From Burkholderia latens (GTDB lineage Bacteria > Pseudomonadota > Gammaproteobacteria > Burkholderiales > Burkholderiaceae), in contig NZ_CABVPL010000062.1 of the NCBI RefSeq assembly GCF_902499045.1, forward strand, positions 1 through 44,688: a stretch of 44,688 nt of DNA. The letters run 5' to 3'. The position numbers were made by a program, and so were the translations under genes. Of the stretch, positions 33,062 through 42,579 are shown one piece after another (within the stretch, counting starts at the first letter, position 1; the number at the start of each line of letters is the position of its first letter). Below the pieces are notes generated by a model. That model saw only the letters and a list, made by a program, of their open reading frames with translations, was not told the DNA's origin and made no database searches.

Positions 33062-34114
33062 ATGAGCACTACTTACGCTTACGCGGCGACCGACGCACGC
33101 TCGCCGCTCGCCCCGTTCGAATTCCAGCGCCGCGCGCTGCGCGACCTCGACGTCCAGATCGACGTGCTGTATTGCGGCGTCTGCCACTCGGACCTGCACC
33201 AGGCCCGCAACGAATGGCGCAACACGATCTACCCGGTCGTGCCGGGCCATGAAATCGTCGGCCGCGTGACCGCGACCGGCCCGCAAGTGTCGCGCTTCAA
33301 GGTCGGCGAGCTGGTCGGCGTCGGCTGCCTCGTCGATTCGTGCCGCACCTGCGCGAGCTGCGCGGAAGGCCTCGAGCAGTATTGCGAGAACGGCTTCGTC
33401 GGCACCTACAACGGTCAGGATCGCGTGACCGGCGACGTCACGTACGGCGGCTATTCGACGCAGCTCGTCGTCGACGAGGCATTCGTGCTGCGCGTGCCCG
33501 ACACGCTCGATCCGGCCGGCGCCGCGCCGCTGCTGTGCGCGGGGATCACGACCTATTCGCCGCTGCGGCAATGGAACGTCGGGCCGGGCCAGAAGGTCGG
33601 GATCGTCGGTCTCGGCGGCCTCGGCCACATGGGCGTGAAGCTCGCGCGCGCGATGGGTGCGCACGTGGTGCTGTTCACGACGTCGCCGTCGAAGATCGAG
33701 GACGGCAAGCGGCTCGGCGCGCATGAAGTGGTGATCTCGAAGGACGAAGCGCAGATGAACGCGCATCTGAACAGCTTCGACTTCATCCTGAACACGGTCG
33801 CCGCGCAGCACGACCTGAACCCGTTCCTGCATCTGCTGAAGCGCGACGGCACGATGACGCTCGTCGGCGCACCGGAGCACGATCACCCGTCGCCGCAGGT
33901 GTTCAACCTGATCTTCAAGCGCCGCCGCCTCGCGGGCTCGCTGATCGGCGGGATCGCTGAAACACAGGAGATGCTCGACTTCTGCGCGGAGCACCGGATT
34001 ACGTCCGATATCGAGGTGATCCCGATGCAGCAGATCAATGCCGCTTACGAACGGATGCTGAAGAGCGACGTGAAGTACCGGTTCGTGATCGACATGGCGT
34101 CGCTCAAGCAGTAA
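33062..34114 (+). CDS. Zinc-dependent alcohol dehydrogenase (cinnamyl-ADH/YahK type), 350 aa
   Basis: Medium-chain dehydrogenase. Catalytic zinc ligands are Cys38 (YCGVCHSDLH) and His63-Glu64 (PGHEIVGRV). Structural zinc ligands are Cys94, Cys97, Cys100 and Cys108 (DSCRTCASCAEGLEQYC). The cofactor-binding motif is GLGGLGHMGVKLARAMGA (about 180-197). Together these place it in the cinnamyl-alcohol/aldehyde reductase group, usually NADP-dependent; the real substrate is unknown. ATG 33062 has AAGGAG 8 nt upstream, so the earlier start at 32891 is rejected. The divergent AraC-family gene probably controls it. Confidence 0.94.
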   Translation: MSTTYAYAATDARSPLAPFEFQRRALRDLDVQIDVLYCGVCHSDLHQARNEWRNTIYPVVPGHEIVGRVTATGPQVSRFKVGELVGVGCLVDSCRTCASCAEGLEQYCENGFVGTYNGQDRVTGDVTYGGYSTQLVVDEAFVLRVPDTLDPAGAAPLLCAGITTYSPLRQWNVGPGQKVGIVGLGGLGHMGVKLARAMGAHVVLFTTSPSKIEDGKRLGAHEVVISKDEAQMNAHLNSFDFILNTVAAQHDLNPFLHLLKRDGTMTLVGAPEHDHPSPQVFNLIFKRRRLAGSLIGGIAETQEMLDFCAEHRITSDIEVIPMQQINAAYERMLKSDVKYRFVIDMASLKQ

Positions 34115-34147
34115 GCCGGTAACGCGGCAAGCGGCGTCCCCGGACGA

Positions 34148-34178
34148 AACGGGCCGCATGTTCGGCATGCGGCCCGTT
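34148..34178. terminator. Bidirectional terminator hairpin between convergent genes
   Basis: A perfect 13-bp inverted repeat, AACGGGCCGCATG and CATGCGGCCCGTT (34148-34160 and 34166-34178, loop TTCGG), lies between the stops of the alcohol dehydrogenase (plus) and xth (minus). There is no long T run, but the position between convergent genes and the very stable stem fit a shared terminator. Confidence 0.75.
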
Positions 34179-34213
34179 CCTCATCCGGCGGCCGGATTGC
34201 ACGGCCGCGGCGA

Positions 34214-34987
34214 TTACTTCTTGTAGTCGTAATCGACCGTCAGCGGCGCGTGATCGCTGAACTTGATGTCCTTGAAGATCGACGTGCTTTTCGCGGTGCC
34301 GGCGACGCCCGGCGTCGCGATCTGGTAATCGATCCGCCACCCGACGTTCTTCGCGTACGCCTGACCGCGGTTGCTCCACCACGTGTACTGCTCGGGGCGC
34401 GGGTCGAGCGTGCGGAACACGTCGACGTACCCGACCTCGTCGAACAGCTGCGTGAGCCACGCGCGCTCTTCCGGCAGGCAGCCCGAGTTCTTCTGGTTGC
34501 TCTTCCAGTTCTTGATGTCGATCTCCTTGTGGACGATGTTCACGTCGCCGCACAGGATCACCTCGCGCTTCTTCTTCAGCTCGGCGAGGTGCGGCATGAA
34601 TTCGTCCATGAAGCGGTACTTCGCCTGCTGGCGCTCTTCGCCGCTCGAGCCGGACGGCAGGTACACCGACACGACCGACAGCTTGCCGTAGCGCGCCTCG
34701 ACGTAGCGCCCCTCCGGGTCGAATTCGCTGCTGCCGAATCCGATGATCACGTCATCGGGCTCGTGGCGGCTGTACAGGCCCGCGCCGCTGTAGCCCTTCT
34801 TCTCCGCGTGATGGAAATAGCTCCTGAAGCCGTGCGGCTCGACGAATTCGACCGGCAAATCGTCGGCCGACACCTTGATTTCCTGCACGCATACGCAATC
34901 GGCGTTCTGTTCGCCGAGCCATTCGAAGAAGCCCTTCTTCGCGGCCGAGCGGATGCCGTTCAGGTTGGCGGTAATCACTCGCATCAT
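34214..34987 (-). CDS. xth: Exodeoxyribonuclease III (AP endonuclease), 257 aa
   Basis: Base-excision repair enzyme of the exonuclease III family, acting on AP sites and 3' ends in double-stranded DNA. Motifs include ITANLNGIRSAAKKGF, CVQEIKV (metal-binding Glu), YSGAGLYSR, LCGDVNIVHKEIDIKNW (catalytic Asp/Asn) and FSDHAPL (catalytic Asp-His). The length is standard. The protein begins MMRV, so either of two adjacent ATGs could be used. It converges with the alcohol dehydrogenase. Confidence 0.96.
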   Translation of the reverse strand: MMRVITANLNGIRSAAKKGFFEWLGEQNADCVCVQEIKVSADDLPVEFVEPHGFRSYFHHAEKKGYSGAGLYSRHEPDDVIIGFGSSEFDPEGRYVEARYGKLSVVSVYLPSGSSGEERQQAKYRFMDEFMPHLAELKKKREVILCGDVNIVHKEIDIKNWKSNQKNSGCLPEERAWLTQLFDEVGYVDVFRTLDPRPEQYTWWSNRGQAYAKNVGWRIDYQIATPGVAGTAKSTSIFKDIKFSDHAPLTVDYDYKK

Positions 34988-35011
34988 GTCGGGTTCCGTT
35001 GTTCAGTTCAG

Positions 35012-35033
35012 TTCAATGCAGAATTCAATGCAG
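35012..35033. repeat. Short direct repeat upstream of xth
   Basis: TTCAATGCAG occurs twice (35012-35021 and 35024-35033), followed by a degenerate third copy near 35039. GTTCA-type pentamers lie just before. The repeat sits in the 77-bp gap between the ppk2 stop and the xth start. Its function is unknown; it may only reflect slippage. Confidence 0.6.
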
Positions 35034-35064
35034 TTCTGTTCGATGCGCGTCGCGGCATCGCAGC

Positions 35065-35904
<840 letters not shown>

Positions 35905-36030
35905 TCGTTCCTCCGTTGGACGGTGCGATGCACACGTACACACGATACCGCATGCACCAAAGCGACGGGCCGCCCCGAACAGGTTCGGCGGCGGCCCGTG
36001 CTCGCGCGCGGTTCAGGCGCGCGGCCATGA

Positions 36031-37506
36031 TCAGCCGAGCTTCTTCTTCAGCAGCTCGTTGACCTGCTGCGGGTTCGCCTTGCCCTTGGTCGCCTTCATC
36101 GCCTGGCCGATCAGCGCGTTGAACGCCTTTTCCTTGCCCGCTCGGAATTCCTCGACCGACTTCGCGTTCGCCGCGAGCACCTCGTCGATGATCGCTTCCA
36201 GCGCGCCGGTGTCGGAGATCTGCTTCAGGCCCTTCGCGTCGATGATGCGGTCGGCCGCGCCGTCGTCGGTCGCCTTCTCGTCCCACATCGTCGCGAAAAT
36301 CTCCTTCGCGATCTTGTTCGAGATCGTGCCGTCGGCGATGCGCTGCAGCAGCAGCGCGAGCTGCGCGGCCGAGACGGGAATCGCGTCGATTTCGATGCCG
36401 TCGCGGTTCAACTGCGACGATACGTCGCCCATCAGCCAGTTCGCGGCGATCTTCGCGTTCGCGGCGCCGGCCTTCGCGACGACCGCCTCGAAGTACGCGG
36501 CCATCGCCTTGCTCGACGTGAGGACGCCGGCATCGTACGCGGACACGCCGTACTGCTCGACGAAGCGCTGCTGCATCGCGGCCGGCAGTTCCGGCATCCC
36601 GGCCTGCACGCGCTCGATCCAGTCCTGGCCGATCACGAGCGGCATCAGGTCCGGATCGGGGAAGTAGCGGTAGTCGTGCGCGTCTTCCTTGCTGCGCATC
36701 GAGCGCGTCTCGCGCTTGTCCGGATCGTACAGGCGCGTTTCCTGCACGACTTCGCCGCCGTCCTCGATCAGCTCGATCTGGCGGCGCACTTCGTAGTTGA
36801 TCGCTTCCTCGAGGAACCGGAACGAGTTCAGGTTCTTGATCTCGGCGCGCGTGCCGAACTTTTCCTGTCCGACCGGCCGCACCGACACGTTCGCGTCGCA
36901 GCGGAACGAGCCTTCCTGCATGTTGCCGTCGCAGATGCCGAGCCACACGACGAGCGCGTGCAGCGCCTTCGCGTACGCGACGGCCTCGGCCGCGCTGCGC
37001 ATTTCCGGCTCGGTGACGATCTCGAGCAGCGGCGTGCCTGCGCGGTTCAGGTCGATCCCGGTCATCCCGGCGAAGTCTTCATGCAGCGACTTGCCCGCAT
37101 CTTCCTCGAGGTGCGCACGCGTCAGGTTGACGGTCTTCTCGTACGCGGGCTTGCCGGCCTTTTCGTTCGCGGGCACCTGGATCGTGATCTGGCCGCCCTG
37201 CACGACCGGAATCTCGTACTGGCTGATCTGATAGCCCTTCGGCAGGTCGGGGTAGAAATAATTCTTGCGCGCGAAGATGCTGCGCGGCGCGATGGTCGAG
37301 CCGATCGCGAGGCCGAAGCGGATCGCCCGCTCGACCGCGCCGCGGTTCAGCACCGGCAGCACGCCCGGCAGCGCCAGATCGACCGGGCACGCCTGCGTGT
37401 TCGGCTCGGCACCGAACTGCGTCGATGCGCCCGAGAAAATCTTCGAGACGGTCGACAGCTGCGCGTGCGTCTCGAGGCCGATAACGACTTCCCACTGAGT
37501 AGCCAT
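36031..37506 (-). CDS. gatB: Asp/Glu-tRNA(Asn/Gln) amidotransferase subunit B, 491 aa
   Basis: GatB activates mischarged Glu-tRNA(Gln) or Asp-tRNA(Asn) with ATP; the ammonia comes from GatA. The start [17 protein letters not shown] is the family signature, followed by [22 protein letters not shown] and [17 protein letters not shown]. The tRNA-binding YqeY-like tail ends with the typical [14 protein letters not shown]. It lies 4 bp after gatA. This is the core of the indirect aminoacylation pathway used by many beta-proteobacteria. Confidence 0.98.
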   Translation of the reverse strand: MATQWEVVIGLETHAQLSTVSKIFSGASTQFGAEPNTQACPVDLALPGVLPVLNRGAVERAIRFGLAIGSTIAPRSIFARKNYFYPDLPKGYQISQYEIPVVQGGQITIQVPANEKAGKPAYEKTVNLTRAHLEEDAGKSLHEDFAGMTGIDLNRAGTPLLEIVTEPEMRSAAEAVAYAKALHALVVWLGICDGNMQEGSFRCDANVSVRPVGQEKFGTRAEIKNLNSFRFLEEAINYEVRRQIELIEDGGEVVQETRLYDPDKRETRSMRSKEDAHDYRYFPDPDLMPLVIGQDWIERVQAGMPELPAAMQQRFVEQYGVSAYDAGVLTSSKAMAAYFEAVVAKAGAANAKIAANWLMGDVSSQLNRDGIEIDAIPVSAAQLALLLQRIADGTISNKIAKEIFATMWDEKATDDGAADRIIDAKGLKQISDTGALEAIIDEVLAANAKSVEEFRAGKEKAFNALIGQAMKATKGKANPQQVNELLKKKLG

Positions 37507-37510
37507 ATGC

Positions 37511-39001
37511 TTACACCCCTGCCGGAACTTGCTTGTGCCAGTCGGTCGCGCGCTGGAACGCGTCGGCGACCTGCAGCATCCGGGCTTCGTTGAAATAGTT
37601 GCCGATGATCTGCAGGCCGACCGGGCGCTTCGCGTTCGCGCCGGCGCCGAAGCCGCACGGTACGCTCATGCCGGGCAGACCGGCGAGGCTCACCGACAGC
37701 GTGTAGATATCGGCGAGATACATCTGCACCGGATCGTCGCCCTTCGCGCCGAGATCCCATGCGACCGTCGGCGACGCCGGGCCCATGATCACGTCGCAGG
37801 ACTTGAACGCTTCCTGGAAATCGTTCGCGATGATGCGGCGGATCTTCTGCGCCTGCAGGTAGTACGCGTCGTAGTAGCCGTGCGACAGCACGTACGTGCC
37901 GACGAGGATCCGGCGCTTCACTTCGGGCCCGAAGCCTTCGGCACGCGACTTCTTGTACATGTCGAGCAGGTCGCCGTACTGCGCGGCGCGGTGGCCGAAG
38001 CGCACGCCGTCGAAGCGCGACAGGTTCGACGACGCCTCGGCCGGCGCGATCACGTAGTACACGGGAATCGACAGCTCCGTCTTCGGCAGCGACACCGGCA
38101 CGAGCGTCGCGCCGAGCGCTTCATATTGCTTGAGCGCCGCGTCGATCGCCGCGCGCACGTCGTCGGCGAGGCCGTCGCCGAAATACTCGTTCGGCAGGCC
38201 GATGCGCAGCCCCGCGAGCGGCTTGCCGGCGTCGTTGCCGGGCGCCCACGGCTGGCCGAGGTGGCGCGTGAAGTCTTCGTCGTCGCGCTCGAGGCTCGTC
38301 GAGTCGCGCTCGTCGAAGCCGGCCATCGCGTTCAGCAGCAGCGCGCAGTCGGACGCGCTCTGCGCCATCGGGCCGCCCTGGTCGAGCGACGACGCGAACG
38401 CGATCATCCCGTAGCGCGACACGCGGCCGTAGGTCGGCTTGATGCCCGTCACGCCCGCGAACGACGCAGGCTGGCGGATCGAGCCGCCGGTGTCGGTGCC
38501 GGTCGCGGCCGGCGCGAGGCGCGCGGCGACGGCGGCCGAGCTGCCGCCCGAGCTGCCGCCCGGCACCGCGTTCGTGTCCCACGGGTTCTTCACCGCGCCG
38601 AACGCGGAGTTCTCGTTCGACGAGCCCATCGCGAACTCGTCCATGTTGGTCTTGCCGAGCGTGACCATGCCGGCCGCCTGCAGACGCGCGACGACGGTCG
38701 CGTCGAACGGGCTCTCGTAGTTCGCGAGCATCTTCGAGCCGGCGGTCGAACGCCAGCCGCGCGTGACGAAGACATCCTTGTGCGCGATCGGCAGGCCGGT
38801 CAGCGCACCGCCCGCGCCGCGCGCGAGTTCGGCGTCGGCGGCCTTCGCCTGCGCGAGAGTGAGATCGGCGTCGACGTGGACGAACGCGTTCAGGTCGCGT
38901 GCCGCATCGATCCGTTTCAGGTAGAGCTGCGCGAGCTCGACGGCCGAGCATTCCTTGGCGGCGAGCGCGGCGCGCAATTCGGTCAGGCTTTTTGCGTGCA
39001 T
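37511..39001 (-). CDS. gatA: Asp/Glu-tRNA(Asn/Gln) amidotransferase subunit A, 496 aa
   Basis: GatA is an amidase that releases ammonia from glutamine for GatB. The Ser-cisSer-Lys triad is visible: Lys75 (PIAHKDVF), cis-Ser150 ([10 protein letters not shown]) and nucleophile Ser174 ([13 protein letters not shown]), with the same spacing as in characterised GatA. The length is normal. It is 69 bp downstream of gatC and 4 bp upstream of gatB. Confidence 0.98.
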   Translation of the reverse strand: MHAKSLTELRAALAAKECSAVELAQLYLKRIDAARDLNAFVHVDADLTLAQAKAADAELARGAGGALTGLPIAHKDVFVTRGWRSTAGSKMLANYESPFDATVVARLQAAGMVTLGKTNMDEFAMGSSNENSAFGAVKNPWDTNAVPGGSSGGSSAAVAARLAPAATGTDTGGSIRQPASFAGVTGIKPTYGRVSRYGMIAFASSLDQGGPMAQSASDCALLLNAMAGFDERDSTSLERDDEDFTRHLGQPWAPGNDAGKPLAGLRIGLPNEYFGDGLADDVRAAIDAALKQYEALGATLVPVSLPKTELSIPVYYVIAPAEASSNLSRFDGVRFGHRAAQYGDLLDMYKKSRAEGFGPEVKRRILVGTYVLSHGYYDAYYLQAQKIRRIIANDFQEAFKSCDVIMGPASPTVAWDLGAKGDDPVQMYLADIYTLSVSLAGLPGMSVPCGFGAGANAKRPVGLQIIGNYFNEARMLQVADAFQRATDWHKQVPAGV

Positions 39002-39070
39002 TGAGTGGTTTTCCTGGGAATTCTGGGTGGCGCGCGGCGCTGGACGGCCGGCGCGCTGGTCATCGAACGC

Positions 39071-39370
39071 TTACTCGATCACCTTCGGCACGAGATAGAG
39101 GCCGTCCTGGACGGCCGGCGCCGGACGCTGGTTGTCGTCTCGATTGACGACTTCCGTCACGGCGTCGTCGCGCAGGCGCTGCGCGACTTCCTGGATCTGT
39201 TCGATCGGGTGGGCGAGCGGCGCGATGCCGGCGGTGTCGACCGCCTGCATCTGCTCGACGAGGCCGAAGAATTCGTTCAGCTGGCCGAGCGTATGCTCGG
39301 CGTCGGCGTCGGCCATTTCGAGTCGCGCCAGATGCGCGATGCGTTTCACATCGGTCAGGGTCAGGGCCAT
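39071..39370 (-). CDS. gatC: Asp/Glu-tRNA(Asn/Gln) amidotransferase subunit C, 99 aa
   Basis: GatC is the small subunit that wraps around and stabilises GatA-GatB. The motifs [28 protein letters not shown] and PLAHPIEQ are typical of the family. First gene of the gatCAB operon, divergent from mreB. Confidence 0.96.
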   Translation of the reverse strand: MALTLTDVKRIAHLARLEMADADAEHTLGQLNEFFGLVEQMQAVDTAGIAPLAHPIEQIQEVAQRLRDDAVTEVVNRDDNQRPAPAVQDGLYLVPKVIE

Positions 39371-39738
39371 GCGATCACCGGAAAAACAAGACTGCGCAGC
39401 GCATCGAAAGCAGCGCTGCGGCGGGGGGTTGGAGGGTGCGATCCCACCCTCAAAAATCGGGGCCGAAGCGGCAAAAATACCGCCCGTTTCGATTCAAATA
39501 CCGAGAAATTATAAGGTATCATTACGCGTTCGACCCAAACCCGGCAGCCTTTTCCCGCACCGTTTCGCCCTGTTCCGGCAAAGCCGTGCGTGCTTCGTGC
39601 GATCCCCGGTAGACATCACTCGCAGCTTCGTGCGCCGCGGCGGCCGCTTCCGCCACGTTTCCCGAGGCTGTTATTTTTTCCGCTGCCGCCCTCAGCGCTC
39701 GCTATGCAGGGCCGGCCCAGAGCGAAACAGGATTCTGA
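39371..39738. promoter_or_regulatory. Divergent promoter region between gatCAB and mreB
   Basis: This 368-bp gap drives gatCAB (minus) and mreBCD (plus). In an AT-rich island a TATAAT hexamer is readable on the minus strand (39508-39513) and TATAAG on the plus strand (39510-39515). -35 partners are weak (TTTCGA at 17 bp on the plus strand). In the gatC leader, 62-81 nt before its start, GAGGGTG/CACCCTC (39432-39438 and 39445-39451) forms a 7-bp hairpin. I see no RNA gene. Confidence 0.45.
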
Positions 39739-40782
<1,044 letters not shown>

Positions 40783-40828
40783 TCGCCGAGTGATCGCCTA
40801 AGCAGTCCCGTTTGATATGACGCACCCG

Positions 40829-40870
40829 CGGCGTGGCCGGCTCGCTCGTTCAGAACGAACCGCCACGCCG
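40829..40870 (+). other. Stem-loop between mreB and mreC
   Basis: A perfect 9-bp inverted repeat, CGGCGTGGC and GCCACGCCG (40829-40837 and 40862-40870), encloses a second small palindrome (TCGTTC-A-GAACGA, around 40844-40857). It is followed by TTTGCG only, so at most a weak terminator. It would allow more mreB than mreC mRNA, as the proteins' abundances require. The repeat is seen directly; the role is inferred. Confidence 0.6.
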
Positions 40871-40921
40871 TTTGCGCGTCTGAGCATTATTTAACCGATC
40901 ACCACGCGCCCGGCGCCGACC

Positions 40922-41995
40922 ATGGAATACAGTCCGCCGCCCCTCTTCAAGCAAGGTCCGCCCGCGCTCGCGCGGCTCATCTTCTTCGTCGCCCTCGCCA
41001 TCGCGCTTCTCGTATCGGACGCGCGCTTCAGCACGCTCGAAATCGTCCGCGGCGTGCTCGGCACGGTGCTGTATCCGCTGCAACGCGCGGCGCTCGTGCC
41101 GCGCGACCTGTTCATGGGCGCAGCCGACATCGCCGTCACCGGCGCGTCGCTGCGCCATGAAAACGATGCGCTGCGCAAGCGCAACCTGCAGCTGTCCACG
41201 CAGGCCAACCAGGCCGCGGTGCTCGCGCAGGAGAACACCCATCTGCGCGCTGTGCTCGAGCTGCGCCAGCACATCGCGACGCAGTCGACGCCGGTCGAGA
41301 TCCAGTACGACACGAGCGATCCGTTCACGCAGAAGATCGTGATCGGGCAAGGTTCGCAGCAAGGCATCCAGAACGGCGCGCCGGTCGTCAGCGAGGACGG
41401 CGTGGTCGGTCAGGTCACGCGCGTGTTCCCGCTGCAGGCCGAGGTCACGCTGATCACCGACCGCGATCTCGCGATTCCGGTGCAGGTGCTGCGCACCGGG
41501 CTGCGCAGCGTGATCTACGGCACGCCGAAGGGCGACTCGCTGGATCTGCGCTTCGTGCCGACGAGCTCGGACCTCGTCGCGGGCGACGAGCTCGTCACGA
41601 GCGGCCTCGACGGCGTCTATCCGCCGGGGCTGCCGGTCGCGAAGGTCGTGCACGTCGACAAGCTCGCCGATACCGCATTCGCGCGCGTCACGTGCGCGCC
41701 GGTCGCCGCCGTGCGCGGCGCGCGCCAGATGCTCGTGCTGCATTACCAGAACGACGTCCCGCCGCGACCGGCCGAGCCCGACCCGGCCGCCGACAAGAAC
41801 GCGAAGGGCAAGAAGGGCGCCAAGGCCGCCGCGAAGGGTGAAAAAGGCGATAAAGCCGACAAGGCCGATGCGAATGCGAAGCCGGCCGCCGCGGCCGCGC
41901 AGGGTGCGAAACCCGCGTCGGCTGCGCCGGCCGCACCGGCCAGGCCCGCCGCCGCGAACGCGAAGCCCGCGGCCGGGCAATCAGGAGCCCAGTGA
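40922..41995 (+). CDS. mreC: Rod-shape protein MreC with Lys/Ala-rich tail, 357 aa
   Basis: MreC is a bitopic inner-membrane protein of the elongasome. The N-terminal segment (about 19-38, RLIFFVALAIALLVSD) is followed by a coiled coil (about 75-115, ENDALRKRNLQLSTQANQAA) and the beta-barrel domain with IGQGSQQGIQNGAPVVSEDG and DLVAGDELVTSGLDGVYPPGLPV. The last 75 residues are a Lys/Ala/Pro-rich low-complexity tail beyond the usual end of MreC, seen in several Burkholderia. The ribosome site is weak. Stop and mreD start overlap by one base. Confidence 0.96.
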   Translation: MEYSPPPLFKQGPPALARLIFFVALAIALLVSDARFSTLEIVRGVLGTVLYPLQRAALVPRDLFMGAADIAVTGASLRHENDALRKRNLQLSTQANQAAVLAQENTHLRAVLELRQHIATQSTPVEIQYDTSDPFTQKIVIGQGSQQGIQNGAPVVSEDGVVGQVTRVFPLQAEVTLITDRDLAIPVQVLRTGLRSVIYGTPKGDSLDLRFVPTSSDLVAGDELVTSGLDGVYPPGLPVAKVVHVDKLADTAFARVTCAPVAAVRGARQMLVLHYQNDVPPRPAEPDPAADKNAKGKKGAKAAAKGEKGDKADKADANAKPAAAAAQGAKPASAAPAAPARPAAANAKPAAGQSGAQ

Positions 41996-42507
41996 TGAAC
42001 CGCCCGCAATACATCCTGCAGCCGGTCAATCCGTACTTCATCGTCTTCAGTCTCGCCGCCGCGTTCCTGCTGAACCTGATGCCGTGGGGCCGCCTGCCCG
42101 GCGTGCCCGACTTCGTCGCGCTCGTGCTGCTGTTCTGGAACATCCACCAGCCGCGCAAGGTCGGCATGGGCGTCGCGTTCGCGCTCGGCATCCTGATGGA
42201 CGTGCATGACGCAGGGCTGCTCGGCGAGCATGCGCTCGCCTATACGCTGCTGTCGTACGGCGCGATCACGATCCACCGCCGCGTGCTGTGGATGCCGATC
42301 GGCGTGCAGGTGCTGTACGTCACGCCGCTGCTCGTCGGCGCGCAGCTGGTGCCGTTCCTGATCCGCCTCATGATGGGCGCAGCGTTTCCCGGCTGGCGCT
42401 ATCTGGTGGACGGCTTCGTCGAGGCCGCGCTGTGGCCGATCGCGAGCCACCTGCTGCTGATGCCGCAACGACGCCCGGTCGACCCGGACGATACGCGCCC
42501 CATCTGA
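41995..42507 (+). CDS. mreD: Rod-shape protein MreD, 170 aa
   Basis: Small polytopic inner-membrane protein with about 5 hydrophobic segments (YFIVFSLAAAFLLNLMPWG first), a conserved P-D-F-V-A-L-V-L-LFWN stretch and a GILMDV motif in the middle, as in MreD. ATG 41995 with GGAG 8 nt upstream is preferred; GTG 41992 is one codon earlier. It overlaps the mreC stop (TGATG), implying coupling. Confidence 0.95.
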   Translation: MNRPQYILQPVNPYFIVFSLAAAFLLNLMPWGRLPGVPDFVALVLLFWNIHQPRKVGMGVAFALGILMDVHDAGLLGEHALAYTLLSYGAITIHRRVLWMPIGVQVLYVTPLLVGAQLVPFLIRLMMGAAFPGWRYLVDGFVEAALWPIASHLLLMPQRRPVDPDDTRPI

Positions 42508-42579
42508 GCCGGGCCGACCTTGAATACCCGCCGCCCTGACGCCCGCCGCACTCCGGGGCTATGTAATAGACCCTAGCGC

